A DNA stretch of 64,000 bases from JAVVHH01 sp963835135 (GCA_963835135.1 CAWIEF010000003.1:1178001-1242000), one strand, 5' to 3'; counted from the first letter of the stretch, positions 1-8,807 are shown. Made by a program: numbers and translations. The notes: generated from the sequence alone by a model not told the origin.

Positions 1-5
1 AACCC

Positions 6-662
6 GTGATCTCCCCCCCGAAGCCCGCCCGCGCCAAGCCGACCGACACGGCCATCGCCAAAGGAGAAGTGACGACCCTCGCCGCCGCGGCCCGCGACGC
101 CGAAGCCTGCCGCCGCTGCGACCTGTGGCAACCCGCGACGCAAGTCGTCTTCGGCGAAGGTCCGGCAGACGCCCGCATCATGATGATCGGCGAGCAGCCC
201 GGCGACCAGGAAGACCTCGCGGGCCGCCCCTTCGTCGGGCCCGCCGGCCAACTACTCGACCGCGCCATGCAGGAGGTGGGTCTCGACCGCACCCAGGTCT
301 ACGTCACCAATGCCGTCAAGCACTTCAAGTTCGAGCCGCGCGGCAAGCGCCGCATCCACGCCAAGCCTGGCACTTCCGAGATCACCGCCTGCCGATTCTG
401 GCTCGAGATCGAGCGCGGCGCCGTCCAGCCTGCGCTCACCGTCATGCTCGGCGCGTCGGCCGCCCATGCCGTCCTCGGCCGCACGGTCACCATCTCGCGC
501 GAGCGCGGCCGCCCGATTCCGCTCTCCGGCAACACCCAGGGCTTCGTGACGGTCCACCCGTCCTACCTCCTCCGGCTCCCCGACCCGGCCGCCAAGGATC
601 GCGAATACGCCGCCTTCGTCGCCGATCTGCGCCACGTCAAGGAACTCGCCGCCGCGCTGTGA
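6..662 (+). CDS. udgX: UdgX-type uracil-DNA glycosylase
   Basis: A 218-residue member of the family 4/5 Fe-S uracil-DNA glycosylases, which remove uracil from DNA. The motif GEQPGDQED (about residues 62-70) and the inserted loop KRRIH (residues 114-118) are the hallmarks of the UdgX subfamily. In mycobacterial UdgX the loop histidine attacks C1' and leaves the enzyme covalently bound to DNA; His118 here is the equivalent by motif. A CRRC pair (Cys35, Cys38) and Cys129 are candidate iron-sulfur ligands, and VHPSYLLR near the C-terminus is the usual second motif. The start is a GTG six bases from the window edge, so an upstream start cannot be excluded; an in-frame GTG at 69 has a purine-rich stretch but it lies too close. 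Family assignment is firm; the covalent mechanism is inferred from the loop. Confidence 0.9.
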   Translation: MISPPKPARAKPTDTAIAKGEVTTLAAAARDAEACRRCDLWQPATQVVFGEGPADARIMMIGEQPGDQEDLAGRPFVGPAGQLLDRAMQEVGLDRTQVYVTNAVKHFKFEPRGKRRIHAKPGTSEITACRFWLEIERGAVQPALTVMLGASAAHAVLGRTVTISRERGRPIPLSGNTQGFVTVHPSYLLRLPDPAAKDREYAAFVADLRHVKELAAAL

Positions 663-762
663 CGCCTGCCACGGCCGCATGGCGACTGCGGCGTTCAAGC
701 GCGGCGACAAGCGGGATCGGTAAGTTTACGATGTACGATCAAGCGGCAGCGAGACAAACACG

Positions 763-1623
763 ATGGAGCTGAGTTCAAGCCTGATGGCCCGCATCGCGGG
801 TCACGATACTGATCAGTTGCTTGCCCGCTGGCGAGACCTGATCGTGGCCGCCGGCGGCAAGGGCGGCGGCCGGCTCACCGACGGTGAGCTCCAGCAGCAA
901 TGCCGCGATTTCCTCAAGGCGCTCATCGATGGGCTGCACTCCGGAGCCAGCACCTGCAACGAGCCGGGCTTCGCACCGGCGCGCGAGTTGCTCGACCACA
1001 TCTCCCACTCCCGGGCCTCTCTGGGGTTCAGTCCGCGCGAGACCGCGGCTTTCGTCTTCTCGCTCAAGGAACCGTTGTTCGAGCGGCTGAGAGCGGAAGC
1101 CGGCGGCACCGCCGCGGACGCCGAGCCGTTCTGGCACGTCACCGCACTGATCGACCAGCTCGGCCTCTACACCATGGACGTCTACCAGCGCAGCCGCGAG
1201 GATCTTGTTCGGCGCCAACAGGACGAGATCGCCGAGCTGTCCACGCCGGTCATCAAGCTCTGGGACGGGATCCTGGCGCTGCCGCTCATTGGTACCCTCA
1301 ATTCATCGCGCACGCAGGTCGTCATGGAGAACCTGCTGCAGGCGATCGTGGATCAAAACGCCGAGTTGGCCATCATCGACATCACCGGCGTTCCCACGGT
1401 CGACACGTTGGTCGCGCAGCATCTGCTCAAGACCATCGCCGCCGCGCGCCTGATGGGAGCCGACTGCATCGTGTCCGGCATGCGGCCGCAGATCGCGCAG
1501 ACGATGGTCCATCTCGGCGTCGAACTCGACGTCGTCTCCAAGGCGACGCTGGCCGACGCCCTGGCCGTGGCCCTCAAGCGCACCGGCCGGCTGGTCACCC
1601 GCCGCCCCGCGGCGAAGGCCTGA
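763..1623 (+). CDS. rsbR: RsbR-type stressosome sensor/scaffold protein
   Basis: A 286-residue protein with a helical N-terminal region (about residues 1-150, a divergent RsbR-type sensor domain) and a C-terminal STAS domain (about 160-275). In Bacillus, RsbR paralogues and RsbS build the stressosome, and the RsbT kinase phosphorylates their STAS domains. The segment DITGVPTVDT carries Thr208 at the position of a phosphorylatable threonine in RsbR proteins. The N-terminus shows no heme-, flavin- or PAS-type signature I can name, so the signal is unknown. It is the first gene of a five-gene run with small gaps or overlaps (rsbS begins 8 bases downstream), which supports one transcript. The ATG at 763 follows a purine-rich stretch and fits the domain boundary. 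Confidence 0.88.
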   Translation: MELSSSLMARIAGHDTDQLLARWRDLIVAAGGKGGGRLTDGELQQQCRDFLKALIDGLHSGASTCNEPGFAPARELLDHISHSRASLGFSPRETAAFVFSLKEPLFERLRAEAGGTAADAEPFWHVTALIDQLGLYTMDVYQRSREDLVRRQQDEIAELSTPVIKLWDGILALPLIGTLNSSRTQVVMENLLQAIVDQNAELAIIDITGVPTVDTLVAQHLLKTIAAARLMGADCIVSGMRPQIAQTMVHLGVELDVVSKATLADALAVALKRTGRLVTRRPAAKA

Positions 1624-1630
1624 GCGCACC

Positions 1631-2047
1631 ATGGATCGTATCCCGATCCTGAAACTCGGCCGGGCGCTGCTGGTCAGCATCCAGGCTGACGTGCACGACC
1701 GGCTCGCCAAGGCGCTCGAGGAGGACTTGGCCAAGCGGATCGTCGAGACGCAGGCCCGCGGCGTGATGATCGACATCTCGGGCTTAGAGATCGTCGATTC
1801 GTTCATGGGCCGCATGCTCGACAACATCGCCGGTGTCGCGCGCCTGTTGGGAGCCGCCACCGTCGTGGTCGGCATGCGCCCGGCTGTGGCGATCACGCTG
1901 GTCGAACTGGGGCTGTCGCTCAACGGAGTCCGCACGGCGCTCAACGTCGAGCGCGGCATGCGTTCGATCGGGACCGTGGTGGTCGATCTCGACATTGACG
2001 ACGAAGCGGCCGGGCAGGGGGCGGCCGATGATTCCGATCCGAGATGA
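1631..2047 (+). CDS. rsbS: RsbS-type STAS domain stressosome protein
   Basis: A 138-residue single STAS domain. RsbS is the second stressosome structural component; unphosphorylated, it sequesters RsbT. The sequence DISGLEIVDSF places Ser50 where the RsbS phosphoserine lies, and VVVGMRPAVAITLVELG is typical of the family. The last 30 or so residues are acidic and run past the STAS fold. The gene lies 8 bases after rsbR, and its final 20 bases overlap the start of rsbT, a coupling that suggests fixed stoichiometry of scaffold and kinase. Assignment rests on motif and gene order. Confidence 0.9.
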   Translation: MDRIPILKLGRALLVSIQADVHDRLAKALEEDLAKRIVETQARGVMIDISGLEIVDSFMGRMLDNIAGVARLLGAATVVVGMRPAVAITLVELGLSLNGVRTALNVERGMRSIGTVVVDLDIDDEAAGQGAADDSDPR

Positions 2048-2432
2048 GGTGCTGGAAATCAGGCATGCCGATGACATTGTGCGGGTTCGGCAGGCGGTTC
2101 GAGCGCGCGCGATCGAGGCCGGGCTGGGCCTGGTGGACCAGACCAAGATCGTGACCGCCGCCAGCGAGATCGCACGCAACACGTTGGACTACGGACTGGG
2201 GGGCACCGCACGGGTGGAAACCTTCACCGACCCGCCCCGGCGTGGCCTTCGGTTGACCTTCGAGGATCAAGGGCCCGGCATCGCCGACATCGACAAGGCG
2301 CTGACCGAGGGGTTCACCACCGGCGGCGGCCTCGGTCTGGGACTGACCGGGGCCCGGCGGCTATCCAACGAATTCGATCTGCAGTCGCACCCCGGCAAGG
2401 GAACGAGAGTCATGATCGCGCGCTGGAAATAG
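2028..2432 (+). CDS. rsbT: RsbT-type serine/threonine kinase (GHKL fold)
   Basis: A 134-residue GHKL ATPase. RsbT phosphorylates RsbS and RsbR, leaves the stressosome and activates a downstream partner. Visible ATP-site motifs are the N-box (EIARNTLDYG), the G1 box (DQGPGIAD) and the glycine-rich G2 region (GGGLGLGLTGARRL). The ATG at 2028 lies inside the end of rsbS behind a G-rich stretch and gives a protein of normal RsbT length. A longer upstream reading would only add rsbS-overlapping sequence. The next gene starts two bases after the stop codon. Confidence 0.9.
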   Translation: MIPIRDEVLEIRHADDIVRVRQAVRARAIEAGLGLVDQTKIVTAASEIARNTLDYGLGGTARVETFTDPPRRGLRLTFEDQGPGIADIDKALTEGFTTGGGLGLGLTGARRLSNEFDLQSHPGKGTRVMIARWK

Positions 2433-2433
2433 C

Positions 2434-3438
2434 ATGCGCGCCGTCGAGGTCGAAGCAGCGTCCCAAGTCGCCGAAGCGCGTCGGGCTTCGGTCGGGCAAG
2501 CGCAGGCGCTGGGGTTCAGCGACGAGGCGGCCGGCCGGGTCGCGATCGTAGCGACCGAGTTGGCGACCAATCTGGTCAAGCATGGCGGCGGCGGTGTGTT
2601 GCTGGTCGGCAGCTTCGCCGATGAAACCGGGGCAGGGGTCGAATGCGTGGCGTTGGACCGGGGTGCCGGCATGCAGGACGTCGCGGCCTGCATGCGGGAC
2701 GGGCACTCCACCGCCGGCAGTCCGGGCAACGGGTTGGGTGCGGTGAGCCGAGTGGCCGATCTGATGGAGGTCTACTCCCGCCCTGGCGCGGGCACCGCGA
2801 TCCTCGCGCGGCTCGGCCCGGCGAACGCGCGGGAGCGGCAGGCGCGGACGGTGCCGGCCTACGGCGCCGTCGCCGTCGCCGTGGCGGGCGAAGAGGTCAG
2901 CGGCGATGCCTGGTGCCGTGCTACCCGCGATGACGGCTGGACGGCGATGGTCGTGGACGGGCTGGGCCACGGCCCCCAAGCCGCCGAAGCGGCCAAGGCC
3001 GCGGTGCGCCTCTTCTCCGGCGCCGAACGGCAACAGCCGACCGATCTGCTGGCGGCCATGCACGCGGCGCTCCGGCCGACGCGCGGCGCGGCGGTGTCGA
3101 TCGCCCGGTATGAGCCTGCGGCCGAGCAGGTCGTGTTCGCCGGCATCGGCAACGTCGCCGGTGCCATCTTCCGGCGCGGTGGCGAAGTGCGCCGCATGGT
3201 CTGCAACAACGGCACGGTCGGACACATCGCCAAATACATGCGCGCGTTCACCTACTCGACGGCCGGCGCAGCGGCGCTGGTCTTGGCGTCCGATGGGCTC
3301 ACCAGCGGATGGCGGCTCGACGGCTATCCCGGGCTGCTCGACTGCCACCCGACCCTGGTCGCCGGCGTGCTCTACCGGGATTTCAACCGGGGGCGGGACG
3401 ACGTGACCGTCCTGGTCTGCCGGATGCAGGCGTCATGA
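2434..3438 (+). CDS. GHKL ATPase plus PP2C/SpoIIE phosphatase (RsbX-like)
   Basis: A 334-residue two-domain protein. Residues 1-130 are an RsbW/RsbT-like ATP-binding domain (ATELATNLVKHGGGG as N-box). Residues 140-334 are a SpoIIE/PP2C-type phosphatase with the acidic metal-binding motifs VVDGLGHG, LASDGL and DDVTVLV. In stressosome operons the RsbX phosphatase resets RsbR and RsbS by dephosphorylation, and this gene sits in the RsbX position. The fused ATPase domain is an addition to Bacillus RsbX but occurs in other stressosome modules. It starts two bases after rsbT and its TGA overlaps the ATG of the next gene. Confidence 0.85.
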   Translation: MRAVEVEAASQVAEARRASVGQAQALGFSDEAAGRVAIVATELATNLVKHGGGGVLLVGSFADETGAGVECVALDRGAGMQDVAACMRDGHSTAGSPGNGLGAVSRVADLMEVYSRPGAGTAILARLGPANARERQARTVPAYGAVAVAVAGEEVSGDAWCRATRDDGWTAMVVDGLGHGPQAAEAAKAAVRLFSGAERQQPTDLLAAMHAALRPTRGAAVSIARYEPAAEQVVFAGIGNVAGAIFRRGGEVRRMVCNNGTVGHIAKYMRAFTYSTAGAAALVLASDGLTSGWRLDGYPGLLDCHPTLVAGVLYRDFNRGRDDVTVLVCRMQAS

Positions 3439-5279
3439 AGGCGTTGCCCCTCATGACCGTGGCGCTGACCGAGGAGAGCGACATCGTGGTGGCGCGGCGA
3501 CGCGCCCGCGAGATCGCGGGACTGCTCGGTTTCGAGGCGCAGGACCAGACGCGCATCGCGACCGCGGTGTCCGAGATCGCGCGCAATGCGACGATGTACG
3601 GGGGCGGCGGCCGGGTCGAGTTCGCAGCCGTGCAGGAGCCGAGGCCGGGCCTGAGACTCGTCGTCCGCGACAAAGGGCCCGGCATCCCGGACGTCGATCG
3701 CGTGCTCGACGGCCAGTTCAAGAGCGCCGGCGGCATGGGAGTGGGCATCAGCGGCACGCGCCGGCTGATGGACGAATTCGCCATCGAATCGAGCGCTGCG
3801 GGCACGACCGTGACCCTGGGCAAGTCGCTGCCCCGCAACGCTCCGCCCATCACGCCGGAAGCTCTGGCGCAGGTCGGCCAGCATCTCGCCGCAAGCCGAG
3901 TGGACCCGGCCGCCGAAGCCCGGCTGCAGCATCGCGAGCTCCTCGAAAGCCTCGCCGCGCTGACCGCCAAGCAGGAGGAGAGCGACCGCCTCAACGAGGA
4001 GCTGGCCGCAACCAACCGCGGCGTGGTCGCGCTCTATGCTGAATTGGATGAAAAGGCAGCACAGCTCGCGGCGCTCAACGTCGATCTCGAGAACCGGGTC
4101 GCCGACGCGGTGGCCGACTATCACCGCGTGAACGACGCGTTGCGCCAGGCTCAGAAGATGGAAGCCGTGGGCCAGCTCACCGGCGGCATCGCGCACGACT
4201 TCAACAACCTGTTGCAGATCGTGGTCGGCAACCTCGAACTGGTGTTGCGGCGTCTGCTGCCCGAGGAGGAGCGCCTGCGCCGGGCCGTGAGCAACGCGAT
4301 GCTGGGCGCGCAGCGGGCGGCGACGTTGACGCAACGCCTGCTCGCCTTCTCGCGCCGGCAACCGCTCGCGCCCAAGCCGGTCGATCCGAACAAGCTGGTC
4401 GACGGCATGTCGGACCTCATACGGCGCACGCTCGCCGAAACCGTCGCGATCGAGACCAATCTGGCCGTCGAACTCTGGATGGTCGAGATCGACGCCAACC
4501 AGCTCGAGAACGCGCTGCTGAACCTTGCCGTCAACGCACGCGACGCCATGCCCGACGGTGGTAAGCTGACGATCAGCACGGCCAACGGCGTCCTGGGCAA
4601 GCACGACCTCGCCGAAGATGCGGTTCCCGGCCAGTATGTCTCCGTCAGCGTGCGCGACACCGGCATCGGCATGTCGGAAGAGACCATGTCGCGAGTGTTC
4701 GAGCCGTTCTTCACCACCAAGGAGGCCGGCAAGGGAACCGGCCTCGGCCTATCGATGGTGTATGGCTTCGTCAAGCAATCGGGCGGCCATCTCCGGCTCG
4801 AATCCGAAATCGGACGCGGCACCGTCGTCACGCTCTATCTTCCCCGTTTCACCGGGCCCATGACCGCCGACACGGCCCCGGACATCGGCACTGCCGAACT
4901 CGCCCAGCCGCACGAGACCGTTCTCGTCGTCGAGGACGATCCGGAGGTGCGGACATACTCGTGCGACGTCCTGAGCGAACTCGGCTACCGGGTCATCTCC
5001 GCCACCAACGGCCCCGAAGCGGTCGCCCTGCTCGACGGCGGCGGGCGCATCGACCTCGTGTTCACCGACATGGTGTTGGCCGGCAGCATGAACGGACGCG
5101 CGGTCGCCGACCACGCCGCCGCGACCCGGCCCGGCACGCCGGTGCTCTACACCAGCGGCTACGCGCACGAGGTTATCGCGAGCCAGCGGCCCGACCCGGC
5201 CATCGATCTCCTGCCCAAGCCGTTCGGCTACGCCGCCTTGGCCAAGCGCGTGCGGCAGGCGATCGTGAAGACGGGTTAG
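3435..5279 (+). CDS. Hybrid histidine kinase with N-terminal RsbT-like ATPase domain
   Basis: A 614-residue protein with four parts. Residues 8-135 form an RsbT-like GHKL domain (SEIARNATMYGGGG, DKGPGIPD, GGMGVGISGTRRL). Residues 175-250 look like coiled coil. Next come a histidine kinase core (GGIAHDFNNLL with His254, then an HATPase ending GTGLGLSMVYGF at about 435-447) and a receiver domain (VLVVEDD, phospho-acceptor Asp545 in FTDMVLAG, Lys in LLPKPFG). There is no transmembrane segment, so it is cytoplasmic. The ATG at 3435 overlaps the previous stop (ATGA). The organisation suggests that stressosome output is passed to a phosphorelay here; the final output protein is not in the window. 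It carries two separate GHKL domains in one chain. Confidence 0.88.
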   Translation: MKALPLMTVALTEESDIVVARRRAREIAGLLGFEAQDQTRIATAVSEIARNATMYGGGGRVEFAAVQEPRPGLRLVVRDKGPGIPDVDRVLDGQFKSAGGMGVGISGTRRLMDEFAIESSAAGTTVTLGKSLPRNAPPITPEALAQVGQHLAASRVDPAAEARLQHRELLESLAALTAKQEESDRLNEELAATNRGVVALYAELDEKAAQLAALNVDLENRVADAVADYHRVNDALRQAQKMEAVGQLTGGIAHDFNNLLQIVVGNLELVLRRLLPEEERLRRAVSNAMLGAQRAATLTQRLLAFSRRQPLAPKPVDPNKLVDGMSDLIRRTLAETVAIETNLAVELWMVEIDANQLENALLNLAVNARDAMPDGGKLTISTANGVLGKHDLAEDAVPGQYVSVSVRDTGIGMSEETMSRVFEPFFTTKEAGKGTGLGLSMVYGFVKQSGGHLRLESEIGRGTVVTLYLPRFTGPMTADTAPDIGTAELAQPHETVLVVEDDPEVRTYSCDVLSELGYRVISATNGPEAVALLDGGGRIDLVFTDMVLAGSMNGRAVADHAAATRPGTPVLYTSGYAHEVIASQRPDPAIDLLPKPFGYAALAKRVRQAIVKTG

Positions 5280-5297
5280 CGCCCCCTACACCGTGCC

Positions 5298-6587
5298 CTA
5301 GACCGCAATCGGCATCGCCGAGGCGGCGCGCCGCTCTTGCGCGCGCCGCATCGGGCGGAGCACGAACAGCGCCAACAGCACGACAATGAAGTTCATCGCC
5401 GCCGCCACCAGGAACACCGACCACCACGACCCCGTCTGCGCCTTGATCATGTTGGCGAACGGCACCAGCAGCGCCGACGCGCCCTTGGCGGTGTAGAGCA
5501 GCGCCGTGTTGGTGGTGGCGTATTTGGCGCCGAACGCGTCGGTGCAGGTGGACGGGAACAGGCTGAAGATCTCGCCCCAGGTGAAGAAGATCAGCCCCGC
5601 GAACAGCACGAACAGCCACGGATCAGCCCCGAACTCGCCCAGCATGAGATAGGCGATCCCGCCCAGGGTGAACGCCAGCGCCATCGTCGTCTCGCGCCCG
5701 ATCTGGTCCGACAGCCAGCCGAAGAACGGCCGGGCCGCCCCGTTGGCGAGGCTGTCGACGATCAACGCCGTCGCCAGCACCGTGCTGCCGCCCAGCAGCA
5801 CCATCTTGTCCAGCCCGAAATCCTTGGCGATCAGCGAAAGCTGCGCCGTCGCCATCAGCCCGCTCGCCGACACCATCACGAACATGACGTAGAGCAGCCA
5901 GAACACCGGGCTCATCAGCATCTCGCGCGGGCTGAAATTCAGTGCGGACTGCGTCACCTTGCGTGACGGCGCCCCCAACACCTCCCCTGCTTGCGGGTAG
6001 CGCATGAACCACGCGATCAGGAACAGCAGCACGCCCTGGCCCAGGCCGAACACCAGGAAGGTGTGGGCATAGCCGCTGCTCTTGATCGTCTGTTCGATCG
6101 GGATGATGGTCAGCGCCGCGCCCGCCCCGAACCCCGCCGCGATCAGGCCCACCGCCAACCCGCGCCGATCGGGGAACCACTTGACCGCCAGCCCGACGCA
6201 GGTCGCGTAGATGAACCCGCCGCCGATGCCGGTGATCGCCGACCCGACATAGAGCATGTTCAGTGTATCGGCGACCGAGTTCAGCCCCCAGCCGATCCCG
6301 ACCAGCACGCCGCCCAGCGCGATCGTCACCTTGGGGCCGCCGCGTGCGCCGAGCCGCTCGACCATCCAGCCGCCGGCCGGGGTCAACCAGGTCTCGAGTG
6401 CCACGAAGATCGCGAAGGCCAACTGGATGTCGGCGATCGGCCAGTCCGCATGGGCCGCCTTCATCGGCTGGACGAACAGGGTCCAGCCGTACTGCAGGTT
6501 GGCGATCAGCACCATGCTCGTGATGCCGAGCAGAAGCTGGAGCCAGCGCTTGTTGTCCGGCCGGGGGCCGGCGAGGCTTGTCGACAT
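5298..6587 (-). CDS. OFA-family MFS transporter (oxalate/formate antiporter-like)
   Basis: A 429-residue, 12-helix major facilitator protein of the oxalate:formate antiporter family. These carriers exchange small carboxylates across the inner membrane. Family features are the N-terminal segment YGWTLFVQPM, a glycine-rich GIGGGFIYATCVG loop and a late FTWGEIFSLFPS helix. The start is set at 6587 because a GAGGAG ribosome site lies six bases before that ATG, whereas it directly abuts the ATG two codons upstream. It is transcribed after sucC-sucD, about 40 bases beyond sucD, suggesting a carboxylate metabolised through a CoA ester. No oxalyl-CoA decarboxylase or formyl-CoA transferase gene is nearby, so the substrate is open. 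The 3' end converges with the histidine kinase gene, 18 bases apart. Confidence 0.82.
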   Translation of the reverse strand: MSTSLAGPRPDNKRWLQLLLGITSMVLIANLQYGWTLFVQPMKAAHADWPIADIQLAFAIFVALETWLTPAGGWMVERLGARGGPKVTIALGGVLVGIGWGLNSVADTLNMLYVGSAITGIGGGFIYATCVGLAVKWFPDRRGLAVGLIAAGFGAGAALTIIPIEQTIKSSGYAHTFLVFGLGQGVLLFLIAWFMRYPQAGEVLGAPSRKVTQSALNFSPREMLMSPVFWLLYVMFVMVSASGLMATAQLSLIAKDFGLDKMVLLGGSTVLATALIVDSLANGAARPFFGWLSDQIGRETTMALAFTLGGIAYLMLGEFGADPWLFVLFAGLIFFTWGEIFSLFPSTCTDAFGAKYATTNTALLYTAKGASALLVPFANMIKAQTGSWWSVFLVAAAMNFIVVLLALFVLRPMRRAQERRAASAMPIAV

Positions 6588-6627
6588 GGTCATCTCCTCA
6601 ACGGTCCCTCTGGCGGGGCTTGGGTGG

Positions 6628-7503
6628 TTAACCTTTCAGTGCGCGGACCATCGTGCTCCCGAGCGCGGCCGGGCTGTCGGCCACGTGGATCCCGGCCTTG
6701 CGCATCGCCTCGAACTTGGCAGCCGCGGTGTCCTTGCCGCCGCTGATCACCGCCCCGGCATGGCCCATGCGGCGCCCGGGCGGAGCCGTGGCCCCCGCGA
6801 TGAAGCCGACGATGGGCTTCTTGGTCCCGCTCCTGGCGATGAACTCGGACGCCTCCGTCTCCGAATTGCCGCCGATCTCCCCAATCATGATGATGCTTTC
6901 CGTCTCGGGGTCGGCCAGGAACAACTCGAGTACTTCGATGAAGTCGGTGCCCTTGACCGGGTCGCCGCCGATGCCGACGCAGCTGCTCTGGCCGAGCCCG
7001 GCCGCCGTGGTCTGCGCCACCGCCTCGTAGGTCAGCGTGCCGGACCGGCTGACGATGCCCACGCTGCCGCGGCGGTGGATGTGGCCGGGCATGATGCCGA
7101 TCTTGCAGGCCTCGGGCGTGATGACGCCCGGGCAGTTCGGGCCGATCAGGCGCGACTTCGAGTTGGTCAGCGCCCGCTTGACCCGGACCATGTCCAGCAC
7201 GGGGATGCCCTCGGTGATGCAGATGATCAGCGGGATGTCGGAGTCGATCGCTTCGAGGATGGCGTCGGCCGCGAATGGCGGCGGCACGTAAATCGCCGAC
7301 GCGTTCGCCTTGGTGGCGTGCACGGCCTCGGCCACCGTGTCGAACACCGGCAGGTCCAGATGCGTCGTGCCGCCTTTGCCCGGCGTGACGCCGCCCACGA
7401 CCTTGGTGCCGTAGGCGATCGCCTGCTCGGAGTGGAACGTGCCTTGCGCCCCGGTGAACCCCTGGGTGATGACGACCGTGTTGGCGTCGACCAGAACGGC
7501 CAT
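6628..7503 (-). CDS. sucD: Succinyl-CoA synthetase alpha subunit
   Basis: A 291-residue alpha subunit of succinate-CoA ligase, the TCA-cycle enzyme that couples succinyl-CoA cleavage to nucleotide triphosphate formation. It shows the CoA-binding Rossmann region (residues 1-130, TPGKGG), the signature IGPNCPGVI, SRSGTLTYE, and the phosphohistidine segment GRRMGHAGAVISGG. The IGPNCPGVI form matches succinate rather than malate-CoA ligases. The ATG at 7503 overlaps the sucC stop (TAATG), so the two subunits are translationally coupled. A longer frame continues upstream inside sucC, but the family start is this methionine. Confidence 0.94.
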   Translation of the reverse strand: MAVLVDANTVVITQGFTGAQGTFHSEQAIAYGTKVVGGVTPGKGGTTHLDLPVFDTVAEAVHATKANASAIYVPPPFAADAILEAIDSDIPLIICITEGIPVLDMVRVKRALTNSKSRLIGPNCPGVITPEACKIGIMPGHIHRRGSVGIVSRSGTLTYEAVAQTTAAGLGQSSCVGIGGDPVKGTDFIEVLELFLADPETESIIMIGEIGGNSETEASEFIARSGTKKPIVGFIAGATAPPGRRMGHAGAVISGGKDTAAAKFEAMRKAGIHVADSPAALGSTMVRALKG

Positions 7504-8699
7504 TATGCGGCCTCCTTCACGGCGCTGACCACCTTCGCGGCGGCGTCGGCCAGGTTGTCGGCCGACACGATCGGCAGGCCGGATTTGGCCAGGATGTCCT
7601 TGCCGAGATCCACGTTCGTGCCCTCCAGCCGCACCACCAGCGGCACCCCCAGGCTCACCTCCCGCGCCGCCGCGACCACGCCCTCGGCGATCACGTCGCA
7701 CCGCATGATCCCGCCGAAGATGTTGACCAGGATGCCCTCGACGTTCGGGTCCGACAGGATGATCTTGAACGCCGCAGTGACGCGCTCCTTGGTCGCGCCG
7801 CCGCCGACGTCGAGGAAGTTGGCCGGGCTGCCGCCATACAGCTTGATGATGTCCATCGTCGCCATCGCCAGCCCGGCGCCGTTGACCATGCAGCCGATCG
7901 TTCCGTCCAGCGCGATGTAGTTCAAGCTGTACTTCGCCGCCTCGAGTTCCTTCGGGTCCTCCTCCGCCTCGTCGCGCAGCTTCTCCAGCTCGGGATGCCG
8001 GTAGAGCGCGTTGTCGTCGAAGCTCACCTTGGCGTCGAGCGCCACCATGTCGCCGGCGCCCGTCACGACCAGCGGGTTGATCTCCACCGTGGCGCAGTCC
8101 AGGTCGGTGAACGCCTTGTACATGGCCATGACGAACTTGCCGAACGCGCCGATCTGCTTGCCCTCGAGCCCCAGGCCGAACGCCAGCTTGCGGGTGTGGA
8201 AGCTGGAGATGCCGCTCGCCGGGTCGATCACCGCACGCAAGATCTTGTCGGGATCCGTCTCGGCAACGTGCTCGATCTCCATGCCGCCCTCGCTCGAGGC
8301 GATCACCACGACCCGGCCCGTATCGCGATCCACCAGCAACGACAGATACAGCTCGCGCTTGATGTCGCAGCCGGCCTCGACATAGACCCGGCTCACCCGG
8401 CGTCCGGCCTCGCCGGTCTGCTTCGTGATCAGCACGTTGCCGATCATCGCCTCCGCCGCGTCCTTGACCTCCGCGGCGCTCTTGGCCAGGCGCACCCCAC
8501 CCTTGCCGTCCGGATCACCCTGGAACTTGCCGGCCCCGCGGCCCCCCGCGTGGATCTGCGACTTCACGACGAAGACCGGCCCGGGCAGCTTGGCCGCGGC
8601 CTGTTGGGCCTCGTCCGGAGTCCAGGCGACATGCCCGTCCAACACGGCGACGCCATACCGGCGCAGCAGCTCCTTGGCCTGATATTCGTGGATGTTCAT
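7503..8699 (-). CDS. sucC: Succinyl-CoA synthetase beta subunit
   Basis: A 398-residue ATP-grasp beta subunit of succinyl-CoA synthetase. It begins MNIHEYQAKELL, as in the family, and contains QIHAGGRGAGKF, the metal-binding ATP-grasp residues within CATVEINPLVV, and the C-terminal GGIMRCD and RLEGTN motifs that contact the alpha subunit. Six codons of frame exist before the chosen ATG but lie outside the family start. sucC leads a minus-strand run sucC-sucD-OFA transporter. The 108 bases between it and erpA presumably hold its promoter. Confidence 0.95.
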   Translation of the reverse strand: MNIHEYQAKELLRRYGVAVLDGHVAWTPDEAQQAAAKLPGPVFVVKSQIHAGGRGAGKFQGDPDGKGGVRLAKSAAEVKDAAEAMIGNVLITKQTGEAGRRVSRVYVEAGCDIKRELYLSLLVDRDTGRVVVIASSEGGMEIEHVAETDPDKILRAVIDPASGISSFHTRKLAFGLGLEGKQIGAFGKFVMAMYKAFTDLDCATVEINPLVVTGAGDMVALDAKVSFDDNALYRHPELEKLRDEAEEDPKELEAAKYSLNYIALDGTIGCMVNGAGLAMATMDIIKLYGGSPANFLDVGGGATKERVTAAFKIILSDPNVEGILVNIFGGIMRCDVIAEGVVAAAREVSLGVPLVVRLEGTNVDLGKDILAKSGLPIVSADNLADAAAKVVSAVKEAA

Positions 8700-8807
8700 T
8701 CCGGCCCAACCTCGCACAGCATCTAAAAACGTCGCCGTGTCTCCATAAGCCGAAACGCGCGGGTCGCCTAGCGGACGTGCGGGGCGGTGGTCGCGGCCGT
8801 CGAGTCC

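Noticed and set aside
6628..8699. Malate-CoA ligase (mtkA/mtkB) instead of sucC/sucD
   Set aside because: The alpha subunit reads IGPNCPGVI and the beta subunit matches SucC throughout; no serine-cycle genes are nearby.
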